From positions 1-64,000 of the forward strand of contig CASFOP010000004.1 in assembly GCA_949296525.1 (NCBI GenBank): a DNA stretch of 64,000 nt. Direction: 5' to 3'. The notes beneath the pieces were generated by a model. That model was not told the origin of the DNA and ran no database searches. It saw only the letters and a program-made list of their open reading frames with translations. Source of the DNA: an uncultured bacterium (lineage in GTDB: Bacteria; Elusimicrobiota; Elusimicrobia; Elusimicrobiales; Elusimicrobiaceae). The translations under genes and the position numbers were made by a program. Shown here piece by piece: positions 1-8,446 of the stretch. How positions within the stretch are numbered: position 1 is the first letter of the stretch; every line of letters starts with the position of its first letter.

Positions 1-1
1 C

Positions 2-79
2 TTTGGATTGGTGGACTTCCGTGCGTCCAACGGGCGGCAGCACTGCCAGAAAGTGGTGAAAATATTAATCCCCAGATAA
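2..79 (+). CDS. C-terminal end of an upstream protein (partial)
   Basis: The second frame is open from the window edge to a TAA at 77-79 and reads as a plausible protein tail (ending VVKILIPR). It stops 9 nt before the next gene, on the same strand, so it is probably the previous gene of the pilus locus. The tail resembles the last strand of a secreted or outer-membrane beta domain, but 25 residues are too few to name a family. Confidence 0.45.
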   Translation, partial: FGLVDFRASNGRQHCQKVVKILIPR

Positions 80-88
80 TAACATTTT

Positions 89-1057
89 ATGAAGATAAAA
101 AATAGCATCCTGTTTATTTGTTCCATCCTGGCTTTAGCGGCTCCGACCGCATGGGCCCAGAGTTATTCAGAGGCCGGTACGAGCGCGAGCGCGTTTTTGA
201 AAATCGATGCCGGCTCTCCGCGTGCGCAGGCCTTGGGCAATGCATTTGTATCTATTGCCGAAGGGCCGGAAGCATTGTTTTGGAACCCAGCCGGTGCGGC
301 TTCGGCCACGACCAAAGAGATACAGCTGTCCTATCAGGATTACCTGCAGGGATATGCTTCCCGTACTTTGGCCTATTTGCATCCGATGGGCAAAACCATC
401 ATCGGCGTAACGCTGAACTATATGGATATGGACGGCTTTGATTACCGCGGTGAATACGGCCAGCTCCTGCCGGAAATCAGCACACCGGTGCAGAACTTTG
501 TGGGCAGCCTGTCCCTGGCCCGCGGGTTTTTTGACCAGGGGCTGCAAATCGGTGCGACAGCGAAGTATATTAATGAAAAGTTGGATTCGTACCGCTATAC
601 CAATGTAGGTTTTGACGTGGGCGCTAAGGCCCGTCCTTGGAAATGGCTGGGGCTGGGCGGCGCCATTGTCAATATCGGCGACAAGGACGAAATGCCCCGC
701 GGCTGGCGTTTGGGCGCGGATATTAACACCAAATACTGGACGGTGTCCGGCGAATATATGAAATATGTGGACGATGAAGGCCGCATCGGCGTGGGCCTGG
801 AAGTGCATATACCGGAAGATTTGCTGCAGGTAGCCCGGTTTGATTTGCGCGTCGGTTATTACAGCCGCGAAAGCATCGGTTACAGCGACAGCGAAACATT
901 GAAGAGCCTGGGCCTGGACGGGACGTCCAAACTCTCTTTCGGTTTTGGTATTTACAGTTCCGAGCTGTTCGGTTACGGCGCACGCATAGATTATGCCATC
1001 ACGCCGTTCGGTGCGTTGGGCACGGCCCAGCAAATAGCGGTGGGCATTCAGTTCTGA
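89..1057 (+). CDS. PorV/PorQ-like outer-membrane beta-barrel protein (UPF0164 type)
   Basis: 322 residues with a signal peptide ending near AWAQ (residue 24). The segment ALGNAFVSIAEGPEALFWNPAG (about residues 50-71) is the signature of PorV/PorQ/UPF0164 barrels, which carry an R-ALG-A---A-D-----WNPAG motif. The rest alternates aromatic and polar residues as in transmembrane beta strands and ends in Phe (GIQF), as barrel proteins usually do. It heads the Tad/Flp gene series, so an outer-membrane role in the machine is likely but inferred. No clear Shine-Dalgarno precedes the ATG; the upstream string ataacatttt is identical to the one before the gene at 3604. Confidence 0.75.
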   Translation: MKIKNSILFICSILALAAPTAWAQSYSEAGTSASAFLKIDAGSPRAQALGNAFVSIAEGPEALFWNPAGAASATTKEIQLSYQDYLQGYASRTLAYLHPMGKTIIGVTLNYMDMDGFDYRGEYGQLLPEISTPVQNFVGSLSLARGFFDQGLQIGATAKYINEKLDSYRYTNVGFDVGAKARPWKWLGLGGAIVNIGDKDEMPRGWRLGADINTKYWTVSGEYMKYVDDEGRIGVGLEVHIPEDLLQVARFDLRVGYYSRESIGYSDSETLKSLGLDGTSKLSFGFGIYSSELFGYGARIDYAITPFGALGTAQQIAVGIQF

Positions 1058-1081
1058 CGGGCATAAGCCCTGGGAGGCGGT

Positions 1082-1264
1082 ATGAAAGTATGTAAAACGG
1101 CCATAAAAAACAACAGAGGCCAGACCGCCATTGAATATGTACTGACGGCGGGGTTTTTGTTCGGGGCTTTTTTGGCGTTTTACGCTTTGTACTCCAACCT
1201 GGTGCCGGAACAGTTTGACAGGGGCGCGGAGCTTATTTTAACGACGTATGAGGCAGGAAATTAG
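1082..1264 (+). CDS. Flp-type prepilin 1
   Basis: 60 residues. A short basic leader (MKVCKTAIKNNRG) precedes QTAIEYVLTAGFLFGAFLAF, giving the Flp/class III layout: cleavage after Gly, Glu at +5, Tyr at +6 and one hydrophobic helix. The Flp consensus G|VTAIEYGL is matched closely. A strong Shine-Dalgarno (gggaggcgg) precedes the ATG. It would be cleaved by a prepilin peptidase of TadV/PilD type, which is not encoded in this window, and polymerised by the TadA/B/C proteins downstream. It overlaps nothing and is followed closely by a second Flp-like gene. Confidence 0.8.
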   Translation: MKVCKTAIKNNRGQTAIEYVLTAGFLFGAFLAFYALYSNLVPEQFDRGAELILTTYEAGN

Positions 1265-1289
1265 TTTTATAAAAAATCAGGAGGGATCC

Positions 1290-1517
1290 ATGAAGTTTAT
1301 TATTGCCATGCAAAACAAGTTGGACGCCGCCAAACGGGCTGCGTTTAACTGCCTTAAAAAACAGGACGGCCAAAACACGGTGGAATATATCATTATGTTA
1401 ACCGTGGTGGTAGCCGTGGTGCTGGTGGTCGGGGCTGCCATGCGCAGCATGATGCCGGAAGTGTTTGACAATGTAAAGCAGAAAATCCTGGGCGGCATCA
1501 ACTCCAGCGGGAATTAA
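1290..1517 (+). CDS. Flp-type prepilin 2
   Basis: 75 residues from the ATG at 1290, chosen because a strong gagg Shine-Dalgarno (caggagggatcc) stands just before it; the frame is open further upstream. The leader is longer than in the first copy (about 28 residues, ending KKQDG), followed by QNTVEYIIMLTVVVAVVLVVG: again Gly at -1, Glu at +5, Tyr at +6 and a hydrophobic helix, then a short polar tail. The sequence differs strongly from the first copy outside the motif, so the two are probably major and minor subunits rather than recent duplicates. Confidence 0.8.
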   Translation: MKFIIAMQNKLDAAKRAAFNCLKKQDGQNTVEYIIMLTVVVAVVLVVGAAMRSMMPEVFDNVKQKILGGINSSGN

Positions 1518-1527
1518 TTCCGGATCT

Positions 1528-2016
1528 ATGAAAACCTTTCATAGGATGCGTGATGGGCAGGTGACGGTGGAACTGATGCTTATTCTGCCGGTACTGATGT
1601 TGATGATATTTTTTGTATTGGAATACGGGAATATCGCCTATCACACCATTATTGCCAATCACGCTTCCTATGAATTTGCCCGCATTGGGGCATTGGTGGG
1701 GACCAATAAACCCAGCGGCAAAGCCAATTCGGGCACGATGCGTAATAAAATAAACGCCGCTAAACAGAAAGTGTTTGGCAATAATGCGCGTTATATTAAT
1801 GTAGGCGTAAAACTGCAGGCGACGGGAACCGATCCCAGGTATAAACGTCACCAGCATGAGGATGTGATTGTTACGGTTACGTACCCCATCCGCTTGATTT
1901 TCCCCGGCACCAGCTGGCTGCTGGCCGATGAGCCCAAGCGTAACGGGATACGCCGTATAAAAGCCACGGTGCGTATGCCGGTGGAAAAAATATATGCCAG
2001 CTTTGACCCGGCGTAA
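1528..2016 (+). CDS. TadE-like pseudopilin
   Basis: 162 residues. The N-terminus DGQVTVELMLILPVLMLMIFFVLEYGNIAYH has the TadE pattern: basic leader, Gly cleavage site, Glu at +5 (GQVTVE) and one hydrophobic helix, followed by a globular domain with the typical ANHASYEFARIGAL stretch. TadE-type pseudopilins are minor subunits needed for Flp pilus assembly. It lies 10 nt after Flp-type prepilin 2 and before cpaB in the same operon. Confidence 0.75.
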   Translation: MKTFHRMRDGQVTVELMLILPVLMLMIFFVLEYGNIAYHTIIANHASYEFARIGALVGTNKPSGKANSGTMRNKINAAKQKVFGNNARYINVGVKLQATGTDPRYKRHQHEDVIVTVTYPIRLIFPGTSWLLADEPKRNGIRRIKATVRMPVEKIYASFDPA

Positions 2017-2080
2017 AATGTAAAACGCGGGAGAGGAAAGATTTTATTTTAATTTACCGGGACGGATGTAAGGAGAAAAA

Positions 2081-2839
2081 ATGAAAAGAGGATTCATGTT
2101 GCCCTTGGTGTTAGGTGTTTTGGCGACCGTCGTGTATATGCTTATAGTAAGCAGCGCACAGAAAAAACTGGAAGCTTCCGGCACGATGCAGACGGTGTTC
2201 GTGGCCAGCCGCGATATTAAAGAACGGGAGCTTATCAGCCCCAATGTGCTGACCCGCGTGCGCATACCGAAAGCTTATGTCCAGAAAGACGCCTTTACCT
2301 ATACTTCGGATGCGGATTTATCCAAAATCACCAACACAATTGCGCGCGTACAAATCCCAAAAGGCAATCAAATTTCCAAATATGCCGTCACCTCGCTTTC
2401 TCCCGAGGTGGGGCTGTCCAGCAAAATCCCGGTGCAAATGAGAGGCGTGATGCTCACCGTGCCGACAAATGTGGCCAGCATGATTAAGCCCGATGACAAT
2501 ATTGATATTTTGGTTACTTTTGACGCGATTATGAAAGACGGATCCCGTCAGAAAGTAACCATGACGCTGCTGCAGAACATCAAAGTGCTTGGCGTGGGGT
2601 CTGATTTGGGGCAGGGAATGGATGCCCGTACGGCTGCGGCCATGCAAAACAGCGAAGAAGACGCCAATGCTTATACCGATACGGGGACGCTGAGCCTGTC
2701 TCTTTCCCCGCAGGATGCACAGTATTTGGCTTTGGCGCAAATGCAGGAAGGCAGTGAAGTTTCCGTAATCCTGCGCTCGCCCGGTGATGTAACAAGCTAT
2801 GTAATGCAAATAGCCACTTTTGACAGATTATTTAACTAA
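2081..2839 (+). CDS. cpaB: Flp pilus assembly protein CpaB/RcpC
   Basis: 252 residues: an N-terminal membrane anchor (MLPLVLGVLATVVYMLIVSSAQ, residues 6-27), then a SAF-like region (VFVASRDIKERELISPNVLTRVRIP, about 43-67) and an RcpC domain with RGVMLTVPTNVASMIKPDDNIDILV. This order is characteristic of CpaB/RcpC, a periplasmic protein that works with the secretin in Tad systems. A ggag Shine-Dalgarno is present. The gene sits immediately before the secretin, as in most tad loci. Confidence 0.85.
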   Translation: MKRGFMLPLVLGVLATVVYMLIVSSAQKKLEASGTMQTVFVASRDIKERELISPNVLTRVRIPKAYVQKDAFTYTSDADLSKITNTIARVQIPKGNQISKYAVTSLSPEVGLSSKIPVQMRGVMLTVPTNVASMIKPDDNIDILVTFDAIMKDGSRQKVTMTLLQNIKVLGVGSDLGQGMDARTAAAMQNSEEDANAYTDTGTLSLSLSPQDAQYLALAQMQEGSEVSVILRSPGDVTSYVMQIATFDRLFN

Positions 2840-2858
2840 ACGGGAATGATACGACATT

Positions 2859-3593
2859 ATGAAATTTACTTCTAAAATCACACTGGTTGTTTTGCTGCTG
2901 GCACTGCTTTCCCCGGTCGCGTTTGCCAAAAAGACGCGCTTGGTGGCCGTCAGTGCAGACGTGGTAGAAATCAGCGGGACTTTGACTTCGGCCAAAGGCT
3001 TTGAATGGAACCAGATTTTTGATTTCCAGGAAGCTGAAATTCCGGGTATACTGTCCCTGGGCGATTTTGAGCGTCAAACCGCAGTGATCACGCGTTTGCG
3101 CCTGTCGGAAACGGAAGGCCGGGCACAGGTGCTGTCCAATCCAAAAATCGTGACCAGCTCCGGAAATGCCGCAAAAATCACAGTGGGCGGCAAGGTGCCT
3201 ATACCCGTTATCAATAACCAGGGGGTGGGTTCCCAGCTGGAAGAATACGGTATTCTGCTGAACGTGCTGCCTACCATTATTCCGGAACGGGGAAATATCA
3301 TTGATTTGCAGGTGCAGCTGTCTGTGTCGTCAGTGGACTATTCCCGTACGGTGTCCATCGGTACTTCTACGGCGCCGTCTTTTACCAACCGTGACGTAGA
3401 AACCCATGTGGAGCTTAACAGCGGGGAAACACTGGTTATCGGGGGCTTGAAGAGCAGTTCCCGCAACGTCAGTGAAACAAGGGTGCCTATTTTGGGCCAT
3501 ATCCCGCTGATTGGCCTTTTGTTTAAATATAAAGACGTTACCGAAGAGCAGCGCTCGCTTTTCCTGTTTATTACCGTAGAAGTGGTGGAATAA
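2859..3593 (+). CDS. Short secretin (CpaC/RcpA type, secretin domain only)
   Basis: 244 residues with a signal peptide (cleavage near AFAKK). The C-terminal two thirds are a bacterial secretin domain: RAQVLSNPKIVTSSGNAAKI, GKVPIPVI, EYGILLNVLPTI, VETHVELNSGETLVIGGL and VPILGHIPLIGLLFKY are classic segments, ending with FLFITVEVVE. Ordinary CpaC/RcpA proteins are about 450-600 residues with N0/N1 or BON domains before the secretin core. Here only about 60 residues precede it, so the periplasmic vestibule must be reduced or supplied by other proteins. The frame is intact, with no sign of truncation. Confidence 0.85.
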   Translation: MKFTSKITLVVLLLALLSPVAFAKKTRLVAVSADVVEISGTLTSAKGFEWNQIFDFQEAEIPGILSLGDFERQTAVITRLRLSETEGRAQVLSNPKIVTSSGNAAKITVGGKVPIPVINNQGVGSQLEEYGILLNVLPTIIPERGNIIDLQVQLSVSSVDYSRTVSIGTSTAPSFTNRDVETHVELNSGETLVIGGLKSSSRNVSETRVPILGHIPLIGLLFKYKDVTEEQRSLFLFITVEVVE

Positions 3594-3603
3594 ATAACAT
3601 TTT

Positions 3604-5907
3604 ATGGCAGAAATAGAGACACAAAAAAACGAAGCCAAGATTATTGCACTTAGCAGCCCCAAAGAAGGCGCGGGCAAAACGACCCTGACGCTGAACTTGG
3701 CTTTGGGCTGGGCGGGCATACAGAAACGGCCGGTGCTTATTGTGCCGTTAGACCCGCTGGCGCGCCAGGAACACAGTTTTTATTTGGATATTAAAAAACC
3801 CGTCAGCGTGGCCGATATTTTACGCACGCTGGGCAATGCCAATATTGCCGTGGTAGGGGGACTTTTGCGCGGCAAAGTGTCCATGTCCCAATGGGGGGTG
3901 GGCGTATTGCCATTGGGCAACACCCGTGCACAGGTGGCTGCCATCAGCCCGAAAATCTTAATCCCCATTTTATCACGCCTTTCCCAGACTTTTGACATTT
4001 TTTTGGATGTGGATTCCTCTTTCCCTATGCAGGCCTTTGCTTTTGATATTGCCGACAAAATATTTTGGGTTTCCAATGCGACGCGTACGCATTTAAATTC
4101 CACGGTGCTTTTGTTTAACGATTACAAAGAACAAAGCTACCCCATGGAACGCCTCAGCGTGATCTGCAATCAATATGATATGCCCGGCTCCATCCCGTAT
4201 GAGGAAGTGGAAAAGTTTTATAATTCCCTGGGCCGCGATATTGATGTGTTTTTGCCGTGGGACGAAGGGATTATGGCCTCTTCCAACCGCAAGGAAGTGG
4301 AAATTATAACCAATCCCCAGTCCGAATGGATTAAAGGGCTGCGCCTGGTGTTGGCTAAAATACGCGATTTAACGCCCGCACCAAAAGATTGGACGGCATC
4401 TGTCAGCGATGAAGAATTTACCCAGGCTTCCAAGGAGATCTGGAGCCCCGTTTTCGGAGGGGGCGCTGCCGGAACTGCGGAAGAAAGCCACGTCGCGGAA
4501 GAGGAGGAGGAGTCCAATAAAACCAAACTGTCTTTTTGGGATGAATTAAAACAGAAAATCCATAAAGACGTGGTGCGTACGCTGGAAATAGAGCGCATTG
4601 TCATCAGTGACGAAAGCACGGCCAGCGCACAAACACGCAAACGCGTGGCAGCCATTGTGGAAGATATTTTACAGAAGCAGCCCAATTTGCAGTTTTCACG
4701 GGATCAACGTTCCCGTTTTACCTCTGAGCTGCTGGATGAAATTTTGGGCCTGGGTCCGCTGGAAAATTTAATGCGTGACCCGAGCGTTACCGAAATCATG
4801 GTCAATGCCTTTGACAAAATCTTTATTGAGCAAAAAGGTAAGCTGACCTTAACCAAATATAAATTTAGAAATAATGAGCAGGTGGTACAGGTAATTAAAC
4901 GCATTGTTTCGCCGCTGGGCCGCCGTATTGACGAGTCCGTGCCGCTGGTGGACGCCCGCTTGAAAGACGGCTCCCGCGTCAACGCCATTATTGCGCCTCT
5001 TGCCGTATCGGGGCCGACGCTGACCATCCGCCGTTTCTCTCAAAAACCGTTCGGGCCGGAAGATTATTTCCGTTTCGGTACCATCAGCCCCGAATGCATG
5101 GAGTTTTTGGAAAAGTGCGTGCGTATCCGCAAAAATATCATTGTCTGCGGCGGTACCGGTACTGGTAAAACCACTTTCTTAAACGCTTTGTCCGGCTATA
5201 TTGCCAATGACGAACGTATTATTACTGTGGAAGATACGGCCGAATTGCGTTTGCAACAGCCGCACTGGGTGTCGTTGGAAAGCCGCCCGCCCAACGTGGA
5301 AGGCAAAGGCCAGATTACCATTCAGGATTTGGTCCGCAACTGCCTGCGTATGCGCCCCGACCGCATTGTGGTCGGTGAGTGCCGCGGCGGCGAAGCGTTG
5401 GACATGTTGCAGGCTATGAACACCGGCCATGAAGGTTCGCTGACTACCATTCACGCCAATACGCCGCGCGACGGGCTGTCCCGTTTGGAGGCCATGTGCA
5501 TGCAGGCCAGCGCTGATTTGCCCATTTTCGCCATCCGTGAGATGATTTCCTCGGCCGTGAACATGATTGTTCAGCTGTCGCGTTTTTCCGACGGTTCCAG
5601 AAAGGTTACTTATATTACCGAAATGCACGGCCAAAAAGACGGGGAAATCCAGTCCACCGACTTGTTCCGCTATGTGCAAACGGGGGTGGATGAAAACGGC
5701 AAGGTGCAGGGAGTTTTTGCCCCGACGGGCAATTTGCCCACTTTCTACCATGAATTCCAGGCTAAAGGCGTACCCGTGCCTGAAGAAGTTTTTACCAAGG
5801 GTGCTGTAAAACTCAATGAAAGCGGAGAGCCGGATCTGGCCTCTCTGCAGCAACGGCCTCAGCCCCCGCAGGCGGCTCCCCGTCCGCCGGCTAAGCCGCA
5901 GCCATAG
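3604..5907 (+). CDS. Fused TadZ/CpaE-like ParA ATPase and TadA/CpaF secretion ATPase
   Basis: 767 residues in one uninterrupted frame. Residues 1-280 are a ParA/MinD-like domain with a deviant Walker A ([11 protein letters not shown], residues 18-28), as in CpaE/TadZ, which positions the machine. An acidic linker (EEEEESN, about 297) joins it to a complete CpaF/TadA hexameric ATPase: Walker [11 protein letters not shown] near residue 515, then [20 protein letters not shown] and [13 protein letters not shown] (Asp and His boxes). It powers pilus extension or retraction. The tail is Pro/Gln-rich. The two domains are normally separate genes. There is no clear Shine-Dalgarno, and the upstream string matches that of the gene at 89. 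Confidence 0.9.
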   Translation: MAEIETQKNEAKIIALSSPKEGAGKTTLTLNLALGWAGIQKRPVLIVPLDPLARQEHSFYLDIKKPVSVADILRTLGNANIAVVGGLLRGKVSMSQWGVGVLPLGNTRAQVAAISPKILIPILSRLSQTFDIFLDVDSSFPMQAFAFDIADKIFWVSNATRTHLNSTVLLFNDYKEQSYPMERLSVICNQYDMPGSIPYEEVEKFYNSLGRDIDVFLPWDEGIMASSNRKEVEIITNPQSEWIKGLRLVLAKIRDLTPAPKDWTASVSDEEFTQASKEIWSPVFGGGAAGTAEESHVAEEEEESNKTKLSFWDELKQKIHKDVVRTLEIERIVISDESTASAQTRKRVAAIVEDILQKQPNLQFSRDQRSRFTSELLDEILGLGPLENLMRDPSVTEIMVNAFDKIFIEQKGKLTLTKYKFRNNEQVVQVIKRIVSPLGRRIDESVPLVDARLKDGSRVNAIIAPLAVSGPTLTIRRFSQKPFGPEDYFRFGTISPECMEFLEKCVRIRKNIIVCGGTGTGKTTFLNALSGYIANDERIITVEDTAELRLQQPHWVSLESRPPNVEGKGQITIQDLVRNCLRMRPDRIVVGECRGGEALDMLQAMNTGHEGSLTTIHANTPRDGLSRLEAMCMQASADLPIFAIREMISSAVNMIVQLSRFSDGSRKVTYITEMHGQKDGEIQSTDLFRYVQTGVDENGKVQGVFAPTGNLPTFYHEFQAKGVPVPEEVFTKGAVKLNESGEPDLASLQQRPQPPQAAPRPPAKPQP

Positions 5908-5916
5908 GAGCAAAAG

Positions 5917-7542
5917 ATGAGAAAATATCTTTTATGGGCTTTTCTGTTGGGGATTGGGCTGGGCATCATATGCCCGCGCCCCGCTTTTGCCCGCCCATTA
6001 GACCAAAATGACAGAAGACAGATCCAGTGTGCGCTGTTTAAAATGGAAGTACTGGCCCGTTTTTTTGACGTCAGCCGCACGGCCGAGCAGAATACTTTTA
6101 CCTATCCCAATGTTTGCGGTTCGGGGTTGGAAGGCAAGAAAATTACCATGCCCCAATGGTTCCCCGAAGACCTCAAACGCATGGAAGATTTTAAGGTGGT
6201 TTATATTGAAGGAGAGGGTACGCTGAGCGAGGCGACGCTGTGGTACCGTACTTTTTCTAATATTTATGCCTTTTTGTCCCGCGCCAACAATGCGCTGGAT
6301 CCGAATCAGCCTATCGTCCTGCCGGAATTATCCCGGGGATACGTATCCAACCGTATTAGCTTAATGGCAAACCTGGATCATTTGAATAAAGATTTAACCC
6401 GCGGGTCGGCTGTGTACAGCATGAAAGACAGCATGCAGGGCCGGGCCCGCGCCATGCTGGCCACGCTGGAAGTCATGAACCGCGAATTTTACAGTACGGT
6501 GGAATCTTTCACCAGTGCCGCTTCGCAGAAAGATGACAAATACCGCCAGTCCGTGATGGCGGTGGTGACCCTTTCCAATCAGCTGTGGCATGAATTCTTT
6601 TCTGCCCCTGTTCCCATGGAATTGCCAAAAGAAGAACTTTTCCGCGTAACGGAAGGGGAACGGGTGTTTAATACTCTGCTTTTGGTGCTGGGGATGCTCT
6701 GTGTGGGATTTATGGTGTATTTCCTGTTAAAAAACAATGAAGCCTATGTGCAGCAACATTGGGAAGAATACACCAAGAAAAGCATGGCTTGGGCTGAAGA
6801 TTTTAACCGGCAATTTTTGACCATTGACGTGCGGTATATTGTATTTGGCACGGTGGGGATTTTTGCAATTTTTGGGTTGTTTTTGGGTATTTCCAGCGGC
6901 GGATTTGGTGGGGTGTTTTTATTTTTCCTGGTGTTGGCCGCGGGCGTTATGATATCGGTGCGTATTCCGCCGATCGTGCTGGATACGCTGAAGAAAAGCC
7001 GCGGACGGAAAATCAATGCCCAGTTAATGGATTCCCTGATTTTGCTTTCCAATTCGCTGCGTTCGGGCATGGATATTGTGCAGGGTTTTGAATTGGTATC
7101 CCATGATATGCAGCCCCCGATTTCCGATGAATTCGGGCTGGTCATTAAAAACTACCAGTTGGGGACGCCGTTTGAAAAAGCCCTGGAAGGATTGGACGAC
7201 CGTGTGGAAAGCCGTATGCTCTCTTATACAATTAAAGCTATTATTATCCAGAGGCAGGTAGGGGGAAATTTGACGGTTATTTTCTCGCGCCTGGTGGAGA
7301 ATATCCGCGAAGAAAGCAAGCTGGAAGAAAAACTGGATGCCATGACCGCACAGCAAAAGATCCAGTCTATTGTGGTAGGTATTATGCCGGTCATCATGCT
7401 GGGGGTCATGTTTATGTTCCGCCCGGATGAAATGTTGGCTTTCTATACTACGCCGGTGGGACTGTTTGTGTTGTTTGGATGCATGATATGGATTTTGATT
7501 GGTATGAAGCTGATTCAAAAAATGGGCGAGGTAAAGGTATAA
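5917..7542 (+). CDS. tadB: TadB-like inner-membrane platform protein with a large N-terminal extension
   Basis: 541 residues. The C-terminal half is a T2SSF/TadB domain (LMDSLILLSNSLRSGMDIVQGFELV near residue 370, then GTPFEKALEGL, RQVGGNLTVIFSRLVENIRE and a closing hydrophobic pair). Usual TadB proteins are about 300 residues. Here the first 27 residues form a signal sequence (ending AFARP), followed by about 220 residues with no family I recognise, then a TM segment near 250-271. The extension should be periplasmic. The gene is 9 nt after the ATPase and 4 nt before tadC; the three work as motor and platform. Confidence 0.85.
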   Translation: MRKYLLWAFLLGIGLGIICPRPAFARPLDQNDRRQIQCALFKMEVLARFFDVSRTAEQNTFTYPNVCGSGLEGKKITMPQWFPEDLKRMEDFKVVYIEGEGTLSEATLWYRTFSNIYAFLSRANNALDPNQPIVLPELSRGYVSNRISLMANLDHLNKDLTRGSAVYSMKDSMQGRARAMLATLEVMNREFYSTVESFTSAASQKDDKYRQSVMAVVTLSNQLWHEFFSAPVPMELPKEELFRVTEGERVFNTLLLVLGMLCVGFMVYFLLKNNEAYVQQHWEEYTKKSMAWAEDFNRQFLTIDVRYIVFGTVGIFAIFGLFLGISSGGFGGVFLFFLVLAAGVMISVRIPPIVLDTLKKSRGRKINAQLMDSLILLSNSLRSGMDIVQGFELVSHDMQPPISDEFGLVIKNYQLGTPFEKALEGLDDRVESRMLSYTIKAIIIQRQVGGNLTVIFSRLVENIREESKLEEKLDAMTAQQKIQSIVVGIMPVIMLGVMFMFRPDEMLAFYTTPVGLFVLFGCMIWILIGMKLIQKMGEVKV

Positions 7543-7546
7543 ATTT

Positions 7547-8434
7547 ATGAGCGGCGGGCTTTCCATCATATTGTTTATTTTATTGGGCATTGGCGCTATT
7601 TCTGTATTCGTCACGGTGCTGACTTTGCTTTCTCCTAAAAGAGAGCAGGCGCAAATCGTGGACGTTTCGGCGCGCCGGTTTAAGTCTTCTTCCAGCTTTG
7701 CCAGGCTGCAGCCGGAAACAAAGTGGACGGATCGCCTGGCTGTATTTGTGCTTAATTCGTTCCATCTGGAACGTCCGTTGGAGCAAATACATATGCAGCT
7801 GGGCAGCCCCGATATGCCGCAGCCGGTGGATATATTGTATTATAAAATTATCTTTGCCTTTGTGGTCCCTGCCGGCGGGATGCTGCTGTTCCACAGTATT
7901 TGGGCCATCGTGTTGGTGCCGGTGGGTTTTTATTTGCCGGATATTATACTGAAAAGCCGTATTCAGAAAAGACAGGCCGAGATTTTGGGTAATTTTTCCA
8001 GTACGGTGGATTTGGCGGCCCTGATTATTGAGTCCGGTTTGGACTATTTGACGGCATTTGAAAGGATTATTAATATTGCCAAGAAGAAAACCGTTTTGGA
8101 AGAAGAACTGGAAAAAACCCTGAATGAAATTAAACTGGGTTATTCCCGCCGGGAGGCGTTGGAACGTTTCGCCAACCGTACCGGCGTACAGGAAGTGCGT
8201 TCGTTGGTCGGGCTGATTATTCAATCGGATGAGCTGGGTACCAGCCTGGTGGATTTGCTGCGCAATTTCTCTTCCGATTTGCGCAGCCGGCGCATGAGCC
8301 GGGCCGAAAAGCTGGCCGCACAGGCATCCACCAAAATGTTATTTCCGTTGTTTATTTTTATATTCCCGACGATTTTTATTTTAATTCTGTCACCCATGAT
8401 TAAAGGCCTGCTTTCGCAGGGGCTGAGCTTTTGA
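7547..8434 (+). CDS. tadC: TadC-like inner-membrane platform protein
   Basis: 295 residues: an N-terminal TM helix, a membrane pair near 95-130, and a T2SSF domain (residues about 140-270) with NFSSTVDLAALIIESGLDYL and LGTSLVDLLRNFSSDLRSRR, which is the TadC pattern, then a C-terminal TM pair (LFPLFIFIFPTIFILIL). It would form the membrane platform with TadB. Spacing to tadB is 4 nt, so the genes are probably translationally coupled. Confidence 0.85.
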   Translation: MSGGLSIILFILLGIGAISVFVTVLTLLSPKREQAQIVDVSARRFKSSSSFARLQPETKWTDRLAVFVLNSFHLERPLEQIHMQLGSPDMPQPVDILYYKIIFAFVVPAGGMLLFHSIWAIVLVPVGFYLPDIILKSRIQKRQAEILGNFSSTVDLAALIIESGLDYLTAFERIINIAKKKTVLEEELEKTLNEIKLGYSRREALERFANRTGVQEVRSLVGLIIQSDELGTSLVDLLRNFSSDLRSRRMSRAEKLAAQASTKMLFPLFIFIFPTIFILILSPMIKGLLSQGLSF

Positions 8435-8446
8435 GAGGATATATTT

